64,000 nt of DNA from Oxyruncus cristatus (Eukaryota; Chordata; Aves; Passeriformes; Cotingidae): NCBI GenBank assembly GCA_013399855.1, contig VXAY01002362.1, positions 186,001-250,000 of the forward strand, in the 5' to 3' direction. Numbering within the stretch: the stretch's first letter is position 1; each line of letters starts with the position of its first letter. The position numbers were made by a program, and so were the translations under genes. Under the pieces are notes generated by a model, which did no database searches, was not told where the DNA came from, and saw only the letters and a program-made list of their open reading frames with translations. This document shows positions 34,531 to 48,127 of the stretch, piece after piece.

Positions 34531-36958
34531 AAACCCCAGATATTTCATAGGAAGAAGTGGATTTTCTCTTTTTAAAAGGCAAGGGCTTCATCTGCAGATA
34601 AATAAATAACAGGATGAGGGAAATATATAGGTTTTGATGTTTCATTAACAAACGTCACATCTGTTACTCATATTTTAATATCTTCCCTGCCACCCTGAAG
34701 CATACCATATGCAATTAAGAGGAAATTGCAATGCAATTTTTAAGTAAATTATTGTCAACAGGCACACAGTACTAAGCCAAATGCAAATCACTAAATCAAT
34801 TCAGCACCAGTTTAAAAAGTTTTGATTAATCCTCAATTCAATGCTATGGTATTATAATATGTTATTAAACGCGCCCACCACTTTTAAGACTCTCTCATTT
34901 CATTTGTAATTACAGTAAATATTGATTGCAAGGGTGGCCTGGAGACAGCTCCAAAATGTGCAACTTTGGTCCCTGGAGGCAGAGCTTAGTGACAGTATTC
35001 TGTTCCCATATCTGCCCTTCAGACAGACACAGTAGAGATATAAAAATTCAATATAATAATACAATGGTTACAATGCATAGCTACTTGGATTTTACTACAT
35101 TAAGCAGAGAAATTTGTTACAGTTCTTTCATAAAAGCCTTAATCAGTTTTATCTTTAAATGCTGCTGTGAAAACTCTTCCAAATCAGCTCTGAAGACAGT
35201 CTGAAAAGTGAATCAAAGTCTCAGCGTACAACTAAGAGCACTGGCAACCATTAATTTCTTCTCCCTGGTTTTTCAACAAAACCAATGGAGGCCACTGCCA
35301 GTTTGGTAAAAGCTGAGCTCATCTAAATGCAGCAAGACTACAGCTCTGATCTGACATCTGCTGCTGCACAGAAGTGTCCACCTTCAACCCACTCTCCCTT
35401 GTGCCCTGTTCCTGTAAGGTGCTGACAGTCAAAGCTTCTTTACACCTGTCTTGCCAGGTTCCCCTTAAGGGGGAGCCTAGCACAGAGTCCTCATTTACAA
35501 ACTTATAAACTTCTCCAGACCAGCCTATCTGCAGCTCCTAAAAAAACATATTAAAAAACCATATTGTCCATGAAGTTCCTCCCACCATAACTAAGTTGAT
35601 ACACGGCAGATTTGATCATGGTTTTTCATGTACTTCAATAAAGAATAAAAAAATAATATGGATTTTAATTTTCACACAAATAGGTTAATCCTGTGAAACA
35701 TATTCAAACGATCAGCTTGTGTAAACACCTGGTGTGTAACCCCTGGCTAGTTATTTAGAATTATGCTGATCTAGCTACGGGCTACACCATGGTTTCATTT
35801 AAAGGCATCACCAACATTCAGCAGAGAATGCAGTCACACCTTGAACCCATTTCAAGTAGAAGACTTTGCAGAGCACAAATGCCACATATACACACATCAA
35901 ACCAATCTTTTAAAAATGAACCTAAAACCAGACAGCTATAAGTTGGCATAAGGCCCAAATTAATGTATTCACAAGTAGTACCTTATTACATGAAAGTGCC
36001 ATCAGTATCACTTGCAATTTTATTGCCATCCGAATATAATTATCATTTGTTCCAACATTTTTACTTAGCTGTATGTGCTCCATTAGAAGGTACCAACATT
36101 ACATCTGCACTAGCTGACTAATCAGTACCAAGCAATATTCCCAGGCAGTGGAAATTTCATTATCCATGTTTGTTAGAATGACCCCCAGCACAGCTTCTAT
36201 CAGAGCTAGCTATCATTCACTCCAACACCTGCCATGCATGCTCCAGAAGCCAGCATGTCCAGGAAATAATCCACATATACAGTCTCCTTTCTGAAGGCTA
36301 GAAAGTGAAACAGTATCAGTGCTCGATGTCTTGTGCCTTTGTCTTTGGTGTGAGAGAGCAGTCCTGGGCACGCTACTTCACACAAGGAGATGCATCCTCA
36401 AAGATTTATTTATATTTTGACCAAAATCATTATTAAAAAGGAAGTGGAAGCCTATGCTTATCCTAAAAGCAGGCAAACAAGAAAGCCTCAAAGTGATTGA
36501 CCCTTCAGCCCACAGCAAAGTATCGTTTCCTCTGTTTTCCTTGCTATAATCAAATACAGGTGGGATTGCTATTTGTTTGTCATTAGATTAAAACACATCT
36601 TCCAACCCGAAATGCCATCACATGTATGGAATGCTAGGAATTACTAACACAGACTTCAGTAACTGTATATGCCAAGGTGCAATCTACATAGAATTTTAAA
36701 TTAACCAGTTTCTTTTGTGACTTTGATACAAGGTACTAAAGCATCTCTGTAGTACGGTAACTTGTCTTCCCTCTTCCAGTCAGCCATGACATAAGAAAAG
36801 GAGAAGACTCTGTCAATTATTTGAAGAAGGAGGTTGGACAAAAATCAAATTAGCTTTTTTGCAATTCATCCATTTACTTACTCTAAAGATTGAGCACATT
36901 TCAACCAGGAAGAAGATTTCTTCTGTTTTCATATGTTAATGAAACTAAGGCCAGGTCC

Positions 36959-36973
36959 TGTGTGTGTGTGTGT
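36959..36973. repeat. (TG)n microsatellite, short
   Basis: About seven TG units in a row, an ordinary dinucleotide repeat. Confidence 0.85.
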
Positions 36974-37058
36974 ACACTCAGAACGTGAGTTTCCATAACG
37001 CATTTACAGATCAAACTTGGCTGTACTGCATGTTCATATGACACAGCACATGCAGATT

Positions 37059-37080
37059 AAAAAATCTAATTAGATTTTTT
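37059..37080. other. Perfect 22-bp palindrome
   Basis: AAAAAATCTAATTAGATTTT plus two further T is identical to its own reverse complement over 22 bases, centred on TAATTA. It could extrude as a small cruciform, or it could be a paired homeodomain site. It is AT-rich, so chance is not excluded. Confidence 0.85.
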
Positions 37081-40000
37081 GGAACTTTACCCTCAAAGTA
37101 CTTCAATGAAGGAGCCAAATCTCCAGAAGTGCTCAGTAGTAAGTGGATTACATTTCTTGCAGGCACTGTTGGATGCTGAGAAATCTTAGACAAGGCAAAG
37201 CAGAGCCATAGTGTGATCACTTCCACCATCTGGGGCAACAGCAATTGGCCTAAGAGTGAATAATAATTATAGGAACAGAAGTCAAAACTATTATGCTGGT
37301 ATAAACGTAGCCTAACATGGCAACACTGTCACTTCTGGATGCAAAAGGTGCCAGCTCAGGCTGCAGAAATCTGCCGATCCCTGTGAATTCACTTGGAATC
37401 AGCATTTCACACAGAAATGGACCTCCTCTGCCACCAGCCTTTCTTCTACAGATTTTTCCCAGGTCTAAGGTTCACCCTCTGTAACTAAAGCCACAACACC
37501 CTTGAAACGAGAAGGGCATCGACCCACTGAAAATTAGTGAGACAACAAGAAATATACAAAGGCTATTCTGTTTAAAACTTTTCCCCTATAGTTAAGTTAA
37601 GGACACAATGTCTATAACTATACTATATACATTTTGGGGTGTTTCACTTCTTTCTATTTCTAGTCTAGTCTCCTGGTGTGAACACCCATTAGCAGATAAA
37701 GAGTATCTTTTTATTTAGTTTCATTAGAAAGGAATCCAATGGCTGTGATTCAAGTCTGTGATTAAAAATGCAAGTTAAAACAATAATAAGAGATTTGCTT
37801 CAGCTAAGCAGCCTGGGATTATAACAGTAATGTTGACACAAACCCTCTCAGAAGGTGTCCATGAAAAATGGCTCCCCCAAAGCCAAAGGCAGGAGCTAAA
37901 ATCTTTGTTCAGGTCAGACTGCTACATAACAGATCCCCTCACCTCACATTCTATTCTACCATTTTTAAAAATATGCACCATTCCCCTCAGGCCCACAACC
38001 CACACCACCTTCATACTCTGATACTCCTCAGACAGTAGGAATACAGGCTGCTCCCTGCTACATCCAGCGAATGAACAAACCAGCACTAGAAGAAGAAAGG
38101 AAAGAGATCCCAAATGCCCAGCTCCCACAGTGGCCCACAGAACAAGCAAGCAACACGGTCAGACAGGCTGGCATAACTCTCGTATTCTATCACCTCTCTA
38201 ACGCAGGTCTGAAGGAGCAACAGTGTGTGGTGCTCCTGCCAGCTGTCCTACAGGTAGAGTGACCGTCATCACCTCACACCAAGGTGAAATCTACCATCTA
38301 AAATATCTTCAGTGAAATATAAAGGAGAATTCTTCAGGCACTGCAATGTAGGGCAATCAGACAAGAATTTTTGGAATCTGAATAATTACCTTTTCTTACC
38401 ATTTTTTTTACCATGTTGTCCTTATAAAATTTTAAGGCAACAGAAAAAGTATGCGGGGGTTTATTTCTACTCTATTTCTCTCACCAATTTTTTTTTTTTT
38501 ACTTCTCCACCTGCCACGTTCCTCTCCTCACTGCTCCTTCCTTGCCCCTAACACCCAGCTCCTTCCTGCCTGAGCTCTGTACCAGCAGAACTGCCGAAGC
38601 CAGCCAATTATCAAGGATGTCTGACACCTCACATGATAAGCTTCTGTTTTCAACCACTTGGACTGCCATGTCTCATGGCAAATGCAGACTGAACAGTTGT
38701 GGGGACTTTCAGCTGAACAGTGCAGTCACTGCCTTGACCAAGGTTATGGAAAATACAGGATTTTGCTCACACTGTACCATTGTGAAGACCATTCAGACTA
38801 TTCTCTGAGACATTCTGCTGCCTCTGGAAACAGGGGAAGGATGAGGCACCAAGCATCTTCCTATTTCTGCTCTCAATTCCACCTGAATTTGCTATACCAA
38901 CCAAGTGGCATTTGCAATGTCAACCAAGGTGGCTGAGCTAAGCAAATAGCTTACTGCTGACAGAGTGGATGTTACCTTCACCCTTGCTTTGTCCACTCCT
39001 CAGAGTTCACTGTGATGCTTCACAAACCAGTTCACCCCCCTGAGCAACTGAAAACTGCTCTCACTTTTGGTGAATCAGGTCACCAGCCAAGTAAGTCTGT
39101 TCAACAGAGGAAGACCCAGCACATAGCCAGAACTAGGACTGCCCTTGCTGAGGCAGCAAGCATACAGATAATCTTTGGTGCATCTTGTTAGGCTGCACCT
39201 TGAGTCAGGCTGGAGAAGGAAAAGTAAAAATCTATTTCCCCGTAATTACTAAACACCACTCAGAGCCGAACATCTACAACACTGTCCAACTTCACTATGT
39301 TTGTGTAAAGGCAAATATTGGTTGTCACAATATTTTTACAATGCTGCCATTTCAATTTCTCTCTGTTCTGAAGCACAGGCCAGAGATCATAATCTTCCAC
39401 ATTAGTCAAAGTGTTATAGGGTTAACCTTCAGCACCTCTGATTGAATGCTGACTGAGAGTTATTAAACAGATACTATCACGCAGTTCTCTAATAAACACA
39501 CAGAAAAATTACTGCCATTTACAGCACTTTCTGTTTAGAGTATTACAAATAACTTTTACATGGAAATGAGAACACAAAAAACCTATTGACATTCTTCACA
39601 GAGACTTTCCACCATTTATTAATCACATATTTTGACATCTTGCATTGAGTAAGTGGGTTAAGGGATGGGAGCACAAATGATGGTTACCTCCTTTACATAC
39701 CACTATTACAGTGTGCTGTTAATAGGAAGTATGTCACCTCCACTCTGTAGAGGTTACAAAGAAAGAAAAAAAGCAGCATCAGGCTCAGGCCAAGCATCTC
39801 AGTCACATAAGTAACTTGTCTAGCAATCTCCATGGTCCTGGCCACCTTCCAGTCCTTGCACTATGAGCTGATCCCTCATCATATGCTGGTGAAAACAAAA
39901 ATGTCCAGAGTGATCTTAAGCAGTATCTATCATGTTGATTGTTTTCCCCTGTCAGTACTACACTTTTACTCCACTGGGTGAAATGAAGTCTTTCCCAGCC

Positions 40001-41271
40001 AAACTGTAGCTTCTTCGGAAAAGTAGTCATCCACCAGGTGTATGGCCCAGCCCCTGGAGCAATTACAGCCTGTCCAAACTGACTGAGATCTTTTGCTGTT
40101 ACTAATCAGCCCTTCCAGGCCTCTGAGCCCCAGCTGGTTAACCTATCAAAAAGTGAAAGAGTGCAAGCTTACTACTGCTTCATAAAATAAGAAGTATAAC
40201 CATTAAATGACACATTTTCTCTCTGAAAGTTTCCAGATCCTTTTAGTTGAATTATCCTGGATCATAAACACAGTATGTTTGGAGAACAGCTGCACACTGT
40301 ATTTCAGCTAAGGTCTATGCTTTCTTCACTTACCTCTCTCTTTAGGCCAAAGTCAAACGCTATGAGACAAGTATATGTAGTGTAAATCACATCTTTCAAC
40401 ACCAGCAGTTGGCCAGCCCGCTTACACGTGGACGTTGCAGAGCACACTCCCTCAGGCGATAACCAGTGCAAGTCAGCCCATAGATCCAGCAGCACCAAGG
40501 ATGAAAATAAGAAAGGACTGAGAATGGGAGGCAGGGGCTCTCTTGACACTCCCAAGGAGAGAAAGAAGCTGCTCTTTTCTTGGTGAGAAAGGAAGAACAG
40601 AAGAGGGACAGGAAGAGGGAAGCAAATGGTTCAGTTGAAGCAGTATTTCCTGGGAAACAAAAAGTATGGGCAGGGAACTGCCTACCCCTGCAAGATGGGT
40701 TCATTTGACCTGAAAATCAAATTCTTTTGGCTGGTTGAAGAGACTATTGCAGATGTATAAGGCTCAGGAAGGAAAGCAGGAGACAGGGAGGGAACAATAA
40801 TAATCAGGATCTTCTAGTCCATTAGGCCTGAGATAAAAGGAAAAGAAGGAGAAGGACAAAACAAACTTCAACAAGAAAAAACAACTTAAGGACATTGCAT
40901 TACTAAAGGAAAAACATGATAAAAGTCAGATTATCCAGGGTAAATAATTTTGGATTAGCTGGAACAGAAGGGAGGGAATGACTTTGAGGAGACAGGACAG
41001 CAAGGCTTTGGGAGAACAGATCAGGAATGAAAAGCAGAAAGAGAAGAAAGCACAGAAAGCCTGCAGAGGTAAGAGAGTATGACTAGGTGAGCAAAACAAT
41101 AAACAGGTGGGGGACAAGCTGAAGAAACAGAAGAGGTAAAATACAGAGATAGAATATACTTACAGCAAAAACAACAAAGAATACATCTGGGAGCCAGATA
41201 GCAAAACCCATATAGAAGCTGCACTGGAAACCAATATTTCGGCCTTTCTATATATAAATAGGGCTATAATA
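37081..41271. other. Gene-free stretch, partly purine-biased
   Basis: No gene was recognised. A short T-run lies near 38489-38500. Between about 40550 and 41130 the plus strand is markedly purine-rich (many GGAAG, AGAAA and GGAGA blocks) up to the start of the CR1 copy. Overlapping open frames at 38542-38936 do not resemble known proteins. Confidence 0.55.
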
Positions 41272-41569
41272 AACAGAGAGAGACTTTTTACCAAGACCTG
41301 TAGTGAGAATTCAAAGGGTGATGGTTTTAAATTGAAAGATTTAAACTGGACATAAGGAAGAAATTTGTTATTATGAAGGTGGTGAAACACTGGAACAAGT
41401 TGCCCAGAAAAGCTGTGGTTGCCCCAGTACTGGAAGTTTTCAAGGTCAAGCTGGATGGATTTGAACAACCTGGTCTAATGAAAGATGTTCCTGTCCATAG
41501 CAGTGGGATTGGACTAGATGATCTTTAAGGGTCCCTTTTAACCCTACCAGTCTATGTCTCTACAATGAT
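41272..41569 (+). mobile_element. CR1 LINE fragment, plus strand
   Basis: About 300 bp of the CR1 3' end in the forward direction. The blocks, in order, are GATGGTTTTAAATTGAAAGA, GGACATAAGGAAGAAATT, GTGAAACACTGGAACAAGTT, GCCCAGAAAAGCTGTGG, CAAGGTCAAGCTGGATGGAT and GATTGGACTAGATGATCTTT. A degenerate tail follows (CCAGTCTATGTCTCTACAATGA). The copy is moderately diverged and 5'-truncated. An antisense open frame over it (41160-41468) is not considered coding. Confidence 0.93.
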
Positions 41570-44500
41570 TTCCAACCTTCATCCTTCTCCCCCTTAGCAA
41601 ACAGCCCATAAAGGCTGCCTATCCCAAAGCTGGCTCACAGAGCAGTAAATCAGTGCCCCATCATATCCTCCAATAACACATGTAAGGGTGGCCTGAACTA
41701 TAGATTTCACCCTATCACACACTTTGCACACAAACACGTGATGCCTTTCTCCTGATGCATACAACAGGCATGCTGGATTAAAAAGGGGGGGGAAAGGATG
41801 TAATAAAGGTGGGATTTATACACTTTCTTGAATAGTGAAGAGAGACACAGAGAACTGAAGAAAAATAACAGTTTCACAAGTACAAGAGTCACCTGTAACA
41901 CTGGAAAACTGGCCTCTTGTAAACTTCTCTTTTGATCCTAAATCTTGCAGTAAGCGCAAATATATTATTTAGTTCAATCACATGACTAGAAAACATTTTG
42001 AAAACCAAGATAAGGCAGCCCTGTCAATAGATGGAGTCTGAAAAAACAGATTGAAAACAATGTAGTCAGGAGGGTTTTGTGGCTTTTTTTAACCTCATCT
42101 AGATAAGGATGATTTAGGAAAAAAAAATAAAATTTAGTCAGGACAAAAAAATTACCTGGCACCATGAAAACATTCCTCTGGCACAGAATGTATATTTATG
42201 TTCATTCGGCCAATACTCCAAAAATCTTCTTAAAACATTCTCTAAAGTTATGTATGATTTTCCATCCTGATAAGTTAGGTTCCTGTCAGTGTTTTTTAAA
42301 GAGATCCTTATTTACCTACTTTTTCTTTTCATATTTTTGTTTGTTTTCATTTAATAATCATCAAATGTGTACATTTTTCCAATTATATTGTATGCGTTTT
42401 CTGTCACATCTCTGTCCTTTACTCTTTGCAGTGCTTAACATTTTTACAAAATTCCACCATCACCACTAATAATAAAAATTACAATAATAATATCATTATC
42501 ATCTAAGGGAATTTGTACATTTTTCAACTTCTTGTACTGTTTAGAGAGGAGACTAAAGGCTGCATAAATGAAAGCTACATGTCTTGAACAGAAATTCAGA
42601 TTGATTTTTGGTCAAAATCTGACAGTGACTTAGCACTTTGGAAAGTAAATAGAAATTTGAAATGTCATAGACAGCCAGAGCAAATCCAGATCACAATAGC
42701 AAGGCCCATTCCAACCCAGCATCAAACCTGGCAAATCGTATGCCAGAGGTACACGTGAGGACAAGCCCTCACAGACAGACAGGAAGGATCATCCCTCCTG
42801 TAACTGCCAATTTCTGATGAAGCCTTCCAAATCAAACTGAGGTGATAACTCTGCAATTATTAAAAGTAGTAGATCAAGAATGGTAATAGAGATGATTTAG
42901 ATGGTAATAGATCCCTGTGTCTGGGCAATGACTTGGTGGCAGGAAAAATGTACTCTCTTGCTGGTTTCTCTCTTCCCTACCGATAAAATGCATTCCAGTA
43001 ATCTCCAATGAAACAGACATACGAAGGTCTACCACAGAGGCCAACACTCATTACAATTAAATTACAAAACCAATTAATACTGAATTCTGAAAGATATGAT
43101 TAATAACTCTTTCACTCACGAGAACTTTTAAAGAAGCTTGAATCAAAAAATATAAAACTTCGGTTATAAAGTAGCAGCAAAGTCAAGATCATTGAAAATT
43201 TAGTCTTGGTACTACTACACACACACCTGTTTGAAACGAATGATGAATGAGAGGAAAACAACAGTTGAAAAGGTCATCTTTGATTTTCTTCCCCTCTCAT
43301 CCAGTCCCATTTAAAGCCAAAGAACCAAAATCCATAGCTCACCATCTTCCTTGATGTAAAGGGCAGGAGGAAGTTATACATATAACTATCATTCAACATC
43401 AGACCATCCAACTACGCAGAACAAACTGCTAAACTTGCAACTTCCCTGGGTTCTTACGCACACATTTAGGAACCAAAGACAACTAAGAGGCTGATTCTGC
43501 ATACACATCAGCTCTATCCCTCCTCCTACAACAACAAAAGAGAAATTGGAAATAGGTAACAAATTAAAAAAATTAATAGATAGCAACCTCTCATCTTCTG
43601 TAAAGATTTCTTTAAAAGAAATGATAACAACAATAACACAACTTTCAGAATCCAAGTTTAAAGGTGTTAGAAGTTGTAGACACTCACACAAAACCGAAAG
43701 ATTTTTAGATAACAAAACTTATTGTCAACATCATCCTTGACAGACATGAGACTCTAGTGGAATCAAAAGCCACAGCCCACTAGGGGACTAAGTGTGATAG
43801 TCCACTATCCCTAACTGCGATAGCTACACTGCTATCACACCTGCCAACCCACCCACGAGCTGAAACAGTCATAGGTCCCGACAGTGACACCCAGGGCAGG
43901 AGAGTGGAGGCTGTAAGTCACAGCCTTGCATATTTAAAAAAAAAAAACTGTTACCAGGCTTTGGAGCAAGTGCTAAAATACCTGCATTTTAATGGCTGTT
44001 CAGATCAAACCCTTCAAGTAACCGTCTACAAATATCGAAATAAATGTCTGGTGCTAAAAAGGAGCAGGTCACACTTTAATCTTACAACTAGGATCAGATT
44101 TCCTTGCTACAGAGAACATTTCCATTAACATGTGATTTTCAACTCCAGCCAACAGATGTGTAGAAATTACCTGAGCTATCTAGAGGCATATTCTGGAAAA
44201 AAAAAGTTTCTCTCCTCTATAGTTGTAAACACATGCTAGCTTTTCTAAGTGACAAAGCAGCAGCCAAGGTTTCTGATTTTCCAGGGAACACAGAACCTGC
44301 CTGACAGCAAGCAGATCTGATTAATGCCTGCACCCTACTGACTTCATCACCCCTTCTTTCAAAAGGATTGACCTTCAGTTTTTGACAAAGATCACTTCCA
44401 AATCCAGCAGAGAATTTGTGTTGCTGACAAAAAATGAATTCTGTTTGTATTCTCAAGAATATCATGACTTCCTTAGATAGGGCTGGGAAAAAAATTACAC

Positions 44501-47500
44501 AAAATGTCACTTTGGCTTCTTTTGCTATTCCGTTTGAAGGGTCAATGGAATTAGGTGGCCTGCCACCAACTCAGTTCCTGCAACAAGTGATCCTTTGCGA
44601 TAAACAGGGAAACAGTGCAGCCAATCCACAGACTTAAAGTTTTCTTGTAGGGCAGAAAATCATGTTTGAACAGTGGGTCTTGCAGAGTTCAAGCTGACCA
44701 CAAGCACTTCAGATTCCCGATTCAACTCCATGCAACTCAGCCACTACTGCTCTGTCACCTGATGCTTGGACTCGGCTGCATTACGTGCACAGGCTCATCT
44801 GCCAATGCTGGATGCTCCTTGAGTTTCACTCGCCAAGACTGTTGCTGCTGCTCTATCCTTTTCCAGCACCTCTCACGTTCAGCCCTGTGCTTTTGTTCCA
44901 CACTTCTTTATAGCTGGAGAGGCTGGAGAAGGGACAGGTCATCTACGAACAGGTTCTCACTTTAGTAATACTGAAGGTTATAGAGGAGAGAACAATGGAG
45001 TTGAGGTTTCCAGCCAAAGCTTGGGGGCAGTACTACCCCTTCACTCCACTATAATTAACAAGTTGCATACATTAACTTCCCACAGACAGCTCTCTTGTTT
45101 TCTGGTTGCCTAGCTTGCAAGTGAGGTGTGAATTAAACTATCAGAATGTGCATATATATATATGGGTTAAATTTTCCAATTTTTAAGTTAGCTATAAATT
45201 TTTTAACTTACAAATTCTTTGAGTTTTTTCCATACTCCATTTTTTAAGTGCTGCAGTAACAGAAAGAGCAACTGAACACAGAAAACCACCCCGTTAAATG
45301 TTAAAGTTAAAAGTTCCAAAAGCAAATGGGTTTGGGCATGTAGGTAGAGAAGAAAAAGTGAACATCTTTAAAGTTTCTAACCAAGAATCACAATTCACTG
45401 CTTGCCAAAGAAACAAAAGACATATGTGACAAGGAATACAGCTATGTCATCTATTGCAGAATGGCTTATACCTCACGATCTCCAAGATGTCCAACAAACA
45501 CATGGGAAAAAAACCCAAGACTTGTAGACAGAGCAGAATTGTGTTAACTTAAGTCTGGCACTGCACTGAACTAAAAATTGCACTGTTTTCAGATAGGAGC
45601 TGGCTCCCAGCCAGCCAGCTTGAACCTTAAACAGAACAAGCTTCCTTCTGCCTCGAAGCGTTTTGTGGGCACATCCAGAACATGAAAACAAGAAGCATGA
45701 CAGGACACCAAGGAAGTGGTACCTCATTGCTTCTTCTCATAGAAAGCTGTTTTGGTTTCAGTTTTTAATACCAGAATGCATTCAATGCAGCCAAATGAAA
45801 CAACTTGGAAACAGTGTAGTTCTAGGAGTGTCCTTAAACTGTCATCATCTTCAACGCCACAGTAGAGGGAATGAGCTAACCAGACACTTTCCTGCAGAAT
45901 CATCTACTTTTTCTCATCAGTTCAATTTACAAAATGATGAATTACACTAAAATAATAGTTATGAATGACTTTACAGTCAAGTCAGAGTAGAACAGAGATG
46001 ATGGCAATTCCCTTTCTGTATTCAATATCACTTCTTCCTTAGTCAGAGGAAGCCATTGGTGGATAATTCATGAGACATTCTCTTGTTCAAAGAGCTAAAT
46101 ACACCCTGCCTCAGATAAATCTAGCAAACAAAGGACTCTGACTGTAAAACAAACCAATTAATCCAGAAGGTACTTGCATAAGGATTACAATGCAAAAATC
46201 CACAGTAATTATTCAAGAAGCAGTAAGCTCCGGAAAAACAGAACAGGAGACACTGCAAATGTCTTCTGCATTTGAATGCCTTGCACTACCTCAGGTAAGC
46301 TGTGTTTTATTTAAATAATAAATAAATAAATCAACACACACAGCAGTGCTGGGTTTAAAATATTCTGAGCTTACATCTACATAATATCAAAAAACCTGAA
46401 ACATATTTCATGGCTGAAGGACCAGTAATTTAGGTTGAAGCAACAGAGTTCCAGATTTCAGAACTAACAGCATGGAACAAAAGACCCATAAAAAGAAATT
46501 ATTAACATATGTGGTAAAGCTCTAGCAATGTAGCACTAATTGCTAAAACTACAGTATCATCATAAAGAATGCAGATGGTATTTGATGTAAAAATAAATAA
46601 ATAAGAGCATCATAGGTTTCTTGTTGAAACAAACAAACAAAAAACAAAGCCACACCAAACAAAGAGCCTACATTAGTTTATAATTTCTTTAGCAACAAAT
46701 TATGTTCAGGTTCTGCACTTTGCAAACAAACTACTTACATTCAAAATGTAAAATAATTAGTACACAAACCAAATCAGGACTACATTTGTTAAAAAGCAGC
46801 CTTCATCTCACAGATTTCACATGCCTGTTCCCTGAAGCTTTTTTAACAATGAATATTTCCATACATGCTGAAAGAGATGACAGCCAAGGCTTAAAGCTGA
46901 GCAATATTCTTTTTCTAGCCCACTCAGAAACAAAGAACAGTACCCTTGAAAGTTTAAGAAAAAAAAAAAAGGAAGGTTTCTGTCATACCTTCCCTTATAT
47001 ACAGATGAATATGAAAAGCAGAAAATAACCCATTGGCCAGGGCAGAAAAGACTTTTTCAACTCATGGTTTTGCTTATCTTTATCCTAACGTCTTGAAACT
47101 AAGAAATAACTACTGCATATGTTTAGGAGAACTTAAAAGAAATGTTTGAGCATGTTGTTCTTATTCTGGAAGCCTATCTTCCACAGTCCAAAGAATCCCA
47201 GGGCTGAAAATCTGTTTTCTATAAGGATAGTATATAAGTAGTAACTATGCTTTCAAGCATAAAAAGGTCAGCTTTTTTATTTTTATTTTTTTATATTTTT
47301 TATTTTATTTTACCTGATATTACGGGGAAGTATTTCTCTTTGATGCTAGTTTCTCCTATTCACTTCTTTTACCAGTTTCATTCACAGTTTCTAGTGCCAA
47401 CCAGATAATAACAGCACAATTTTGAAAAGCACAAAATAGACAGGTGTGTCATTTCCACCACCTGTTCTTTAGCAAAGCAGAAAATATTAACCTCTTTTTC

Positions 47501-47943
47501 CATTTTTACACCACAGGTGATCTTGTTCTGCAGCTCACACACAATTTACATGACTGAAAAAAGGAAGTGTTGCCAGAAAGAGACTTCTGTGCTAAGAAAC
47601 TCACACTGACATTTACATGCATAAGCCCAAGAGTCAGGACTCTATCTACCAGTGGAAAAGGTCTCCGAGCTCCTTTGCTATACAACCCGTGGTGGATGCA
47701 GCACTGAGCTGATCAGCACACCACTTTGCATCATAAGTGCGCATCATTCTGTATCGTCGGCTCACAGTGCAGGCAGGCCAGACTACCCTAGACACTTAGG
47801 CAAAGTGTGAGAAGGACCTCCTCACACTTAATATGACATGAAAAGTTAAGTGATAAATTTATTGCACCAGTGTTTAGGTTCCAGAAAATTTTACTATCCC
47901 CTATTGAATATTCCTTGTGATTTTTGTGCAAGCTGTAGCACCC
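41570..47943. other. Gene-free AT-rich stretch
   Basis: No gene or classified transposable element was recognised. Simple repeats include an AT run (45152-45163), an (AAAT)n run (46313-46331), a (CAAA)n-like run near 46629-46647 and a T-rich low-complexity segment (47273-47311). Confidence 0.55.
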
Positions 47944-48018
47944 AAAAAAAAAAAAAAAAGACACACACACACAAAAAAAAAAACCCCCACACAAAACAAA
48001 ACAAACAAACAAAAAAAC
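47944..48018. repeat. A-rich compound microsatellite
   Basis: Sixteen A, then six AC units, another A-run, a C-run, and (CAAA)/(ACAA) units make a compound low-complexity tract about 75 bp long. It lies 46 bp before a CR1 3' tail, but CR1 does not end in poly-A, so the two need not be related. Confidence 0.85.
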
Positions 48019-48064
48019 CACCAAATGCCAAACTAAAACAACTGGATGCTGTTGTTATTATTAG

Positions 48065-48127
48065 GAGTTGGACATGATGATCTTTGTATGTCCCTTCCAA
48101 CTCAGGATATTCTATGATTTTATGATT
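48065..48127 (+). mobile_element. CR1 LINE 3' tail, plus strand
   Basis: GAGTTGGACATGATGATCTT, then GTCCCTTCCAACTCAGGATA and the tail TTCTATGATTTTATGATT are the CR1 3' terminus with two imperfect tail units. Only about 63 bp remain. Confidence 0.88.

Larger units (their letters stand above)
32601..37058. other. Gene-free AT-rich stretch
   Basis: No gene was recognised. It contains an A22 plus (CAA)n tract at 34496-34530 and a TG run at 36959-36973. Sequence around 35990-36300 is free of simple repeats and has the look of conserved non-coding DNA, but no motif singles it out strongly enough to call. Confidence 0.55.

Noticed and set aside
36595..36640. CR1-like word CTTCCAACCCGAAATG
   Set aside because: Only a dozen bases match the CR1 terminus, and no tail or upstream block follows the CR1 order. 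Similar isolated TTCCAACC words near 42706 and 60258 were rejected for the same reason.
38542..38936. Overlapping plus-strand frames of 88 and 92 codons
   Set aside because: Two different frames over the same DNA, no domain, no convincing splice sites.
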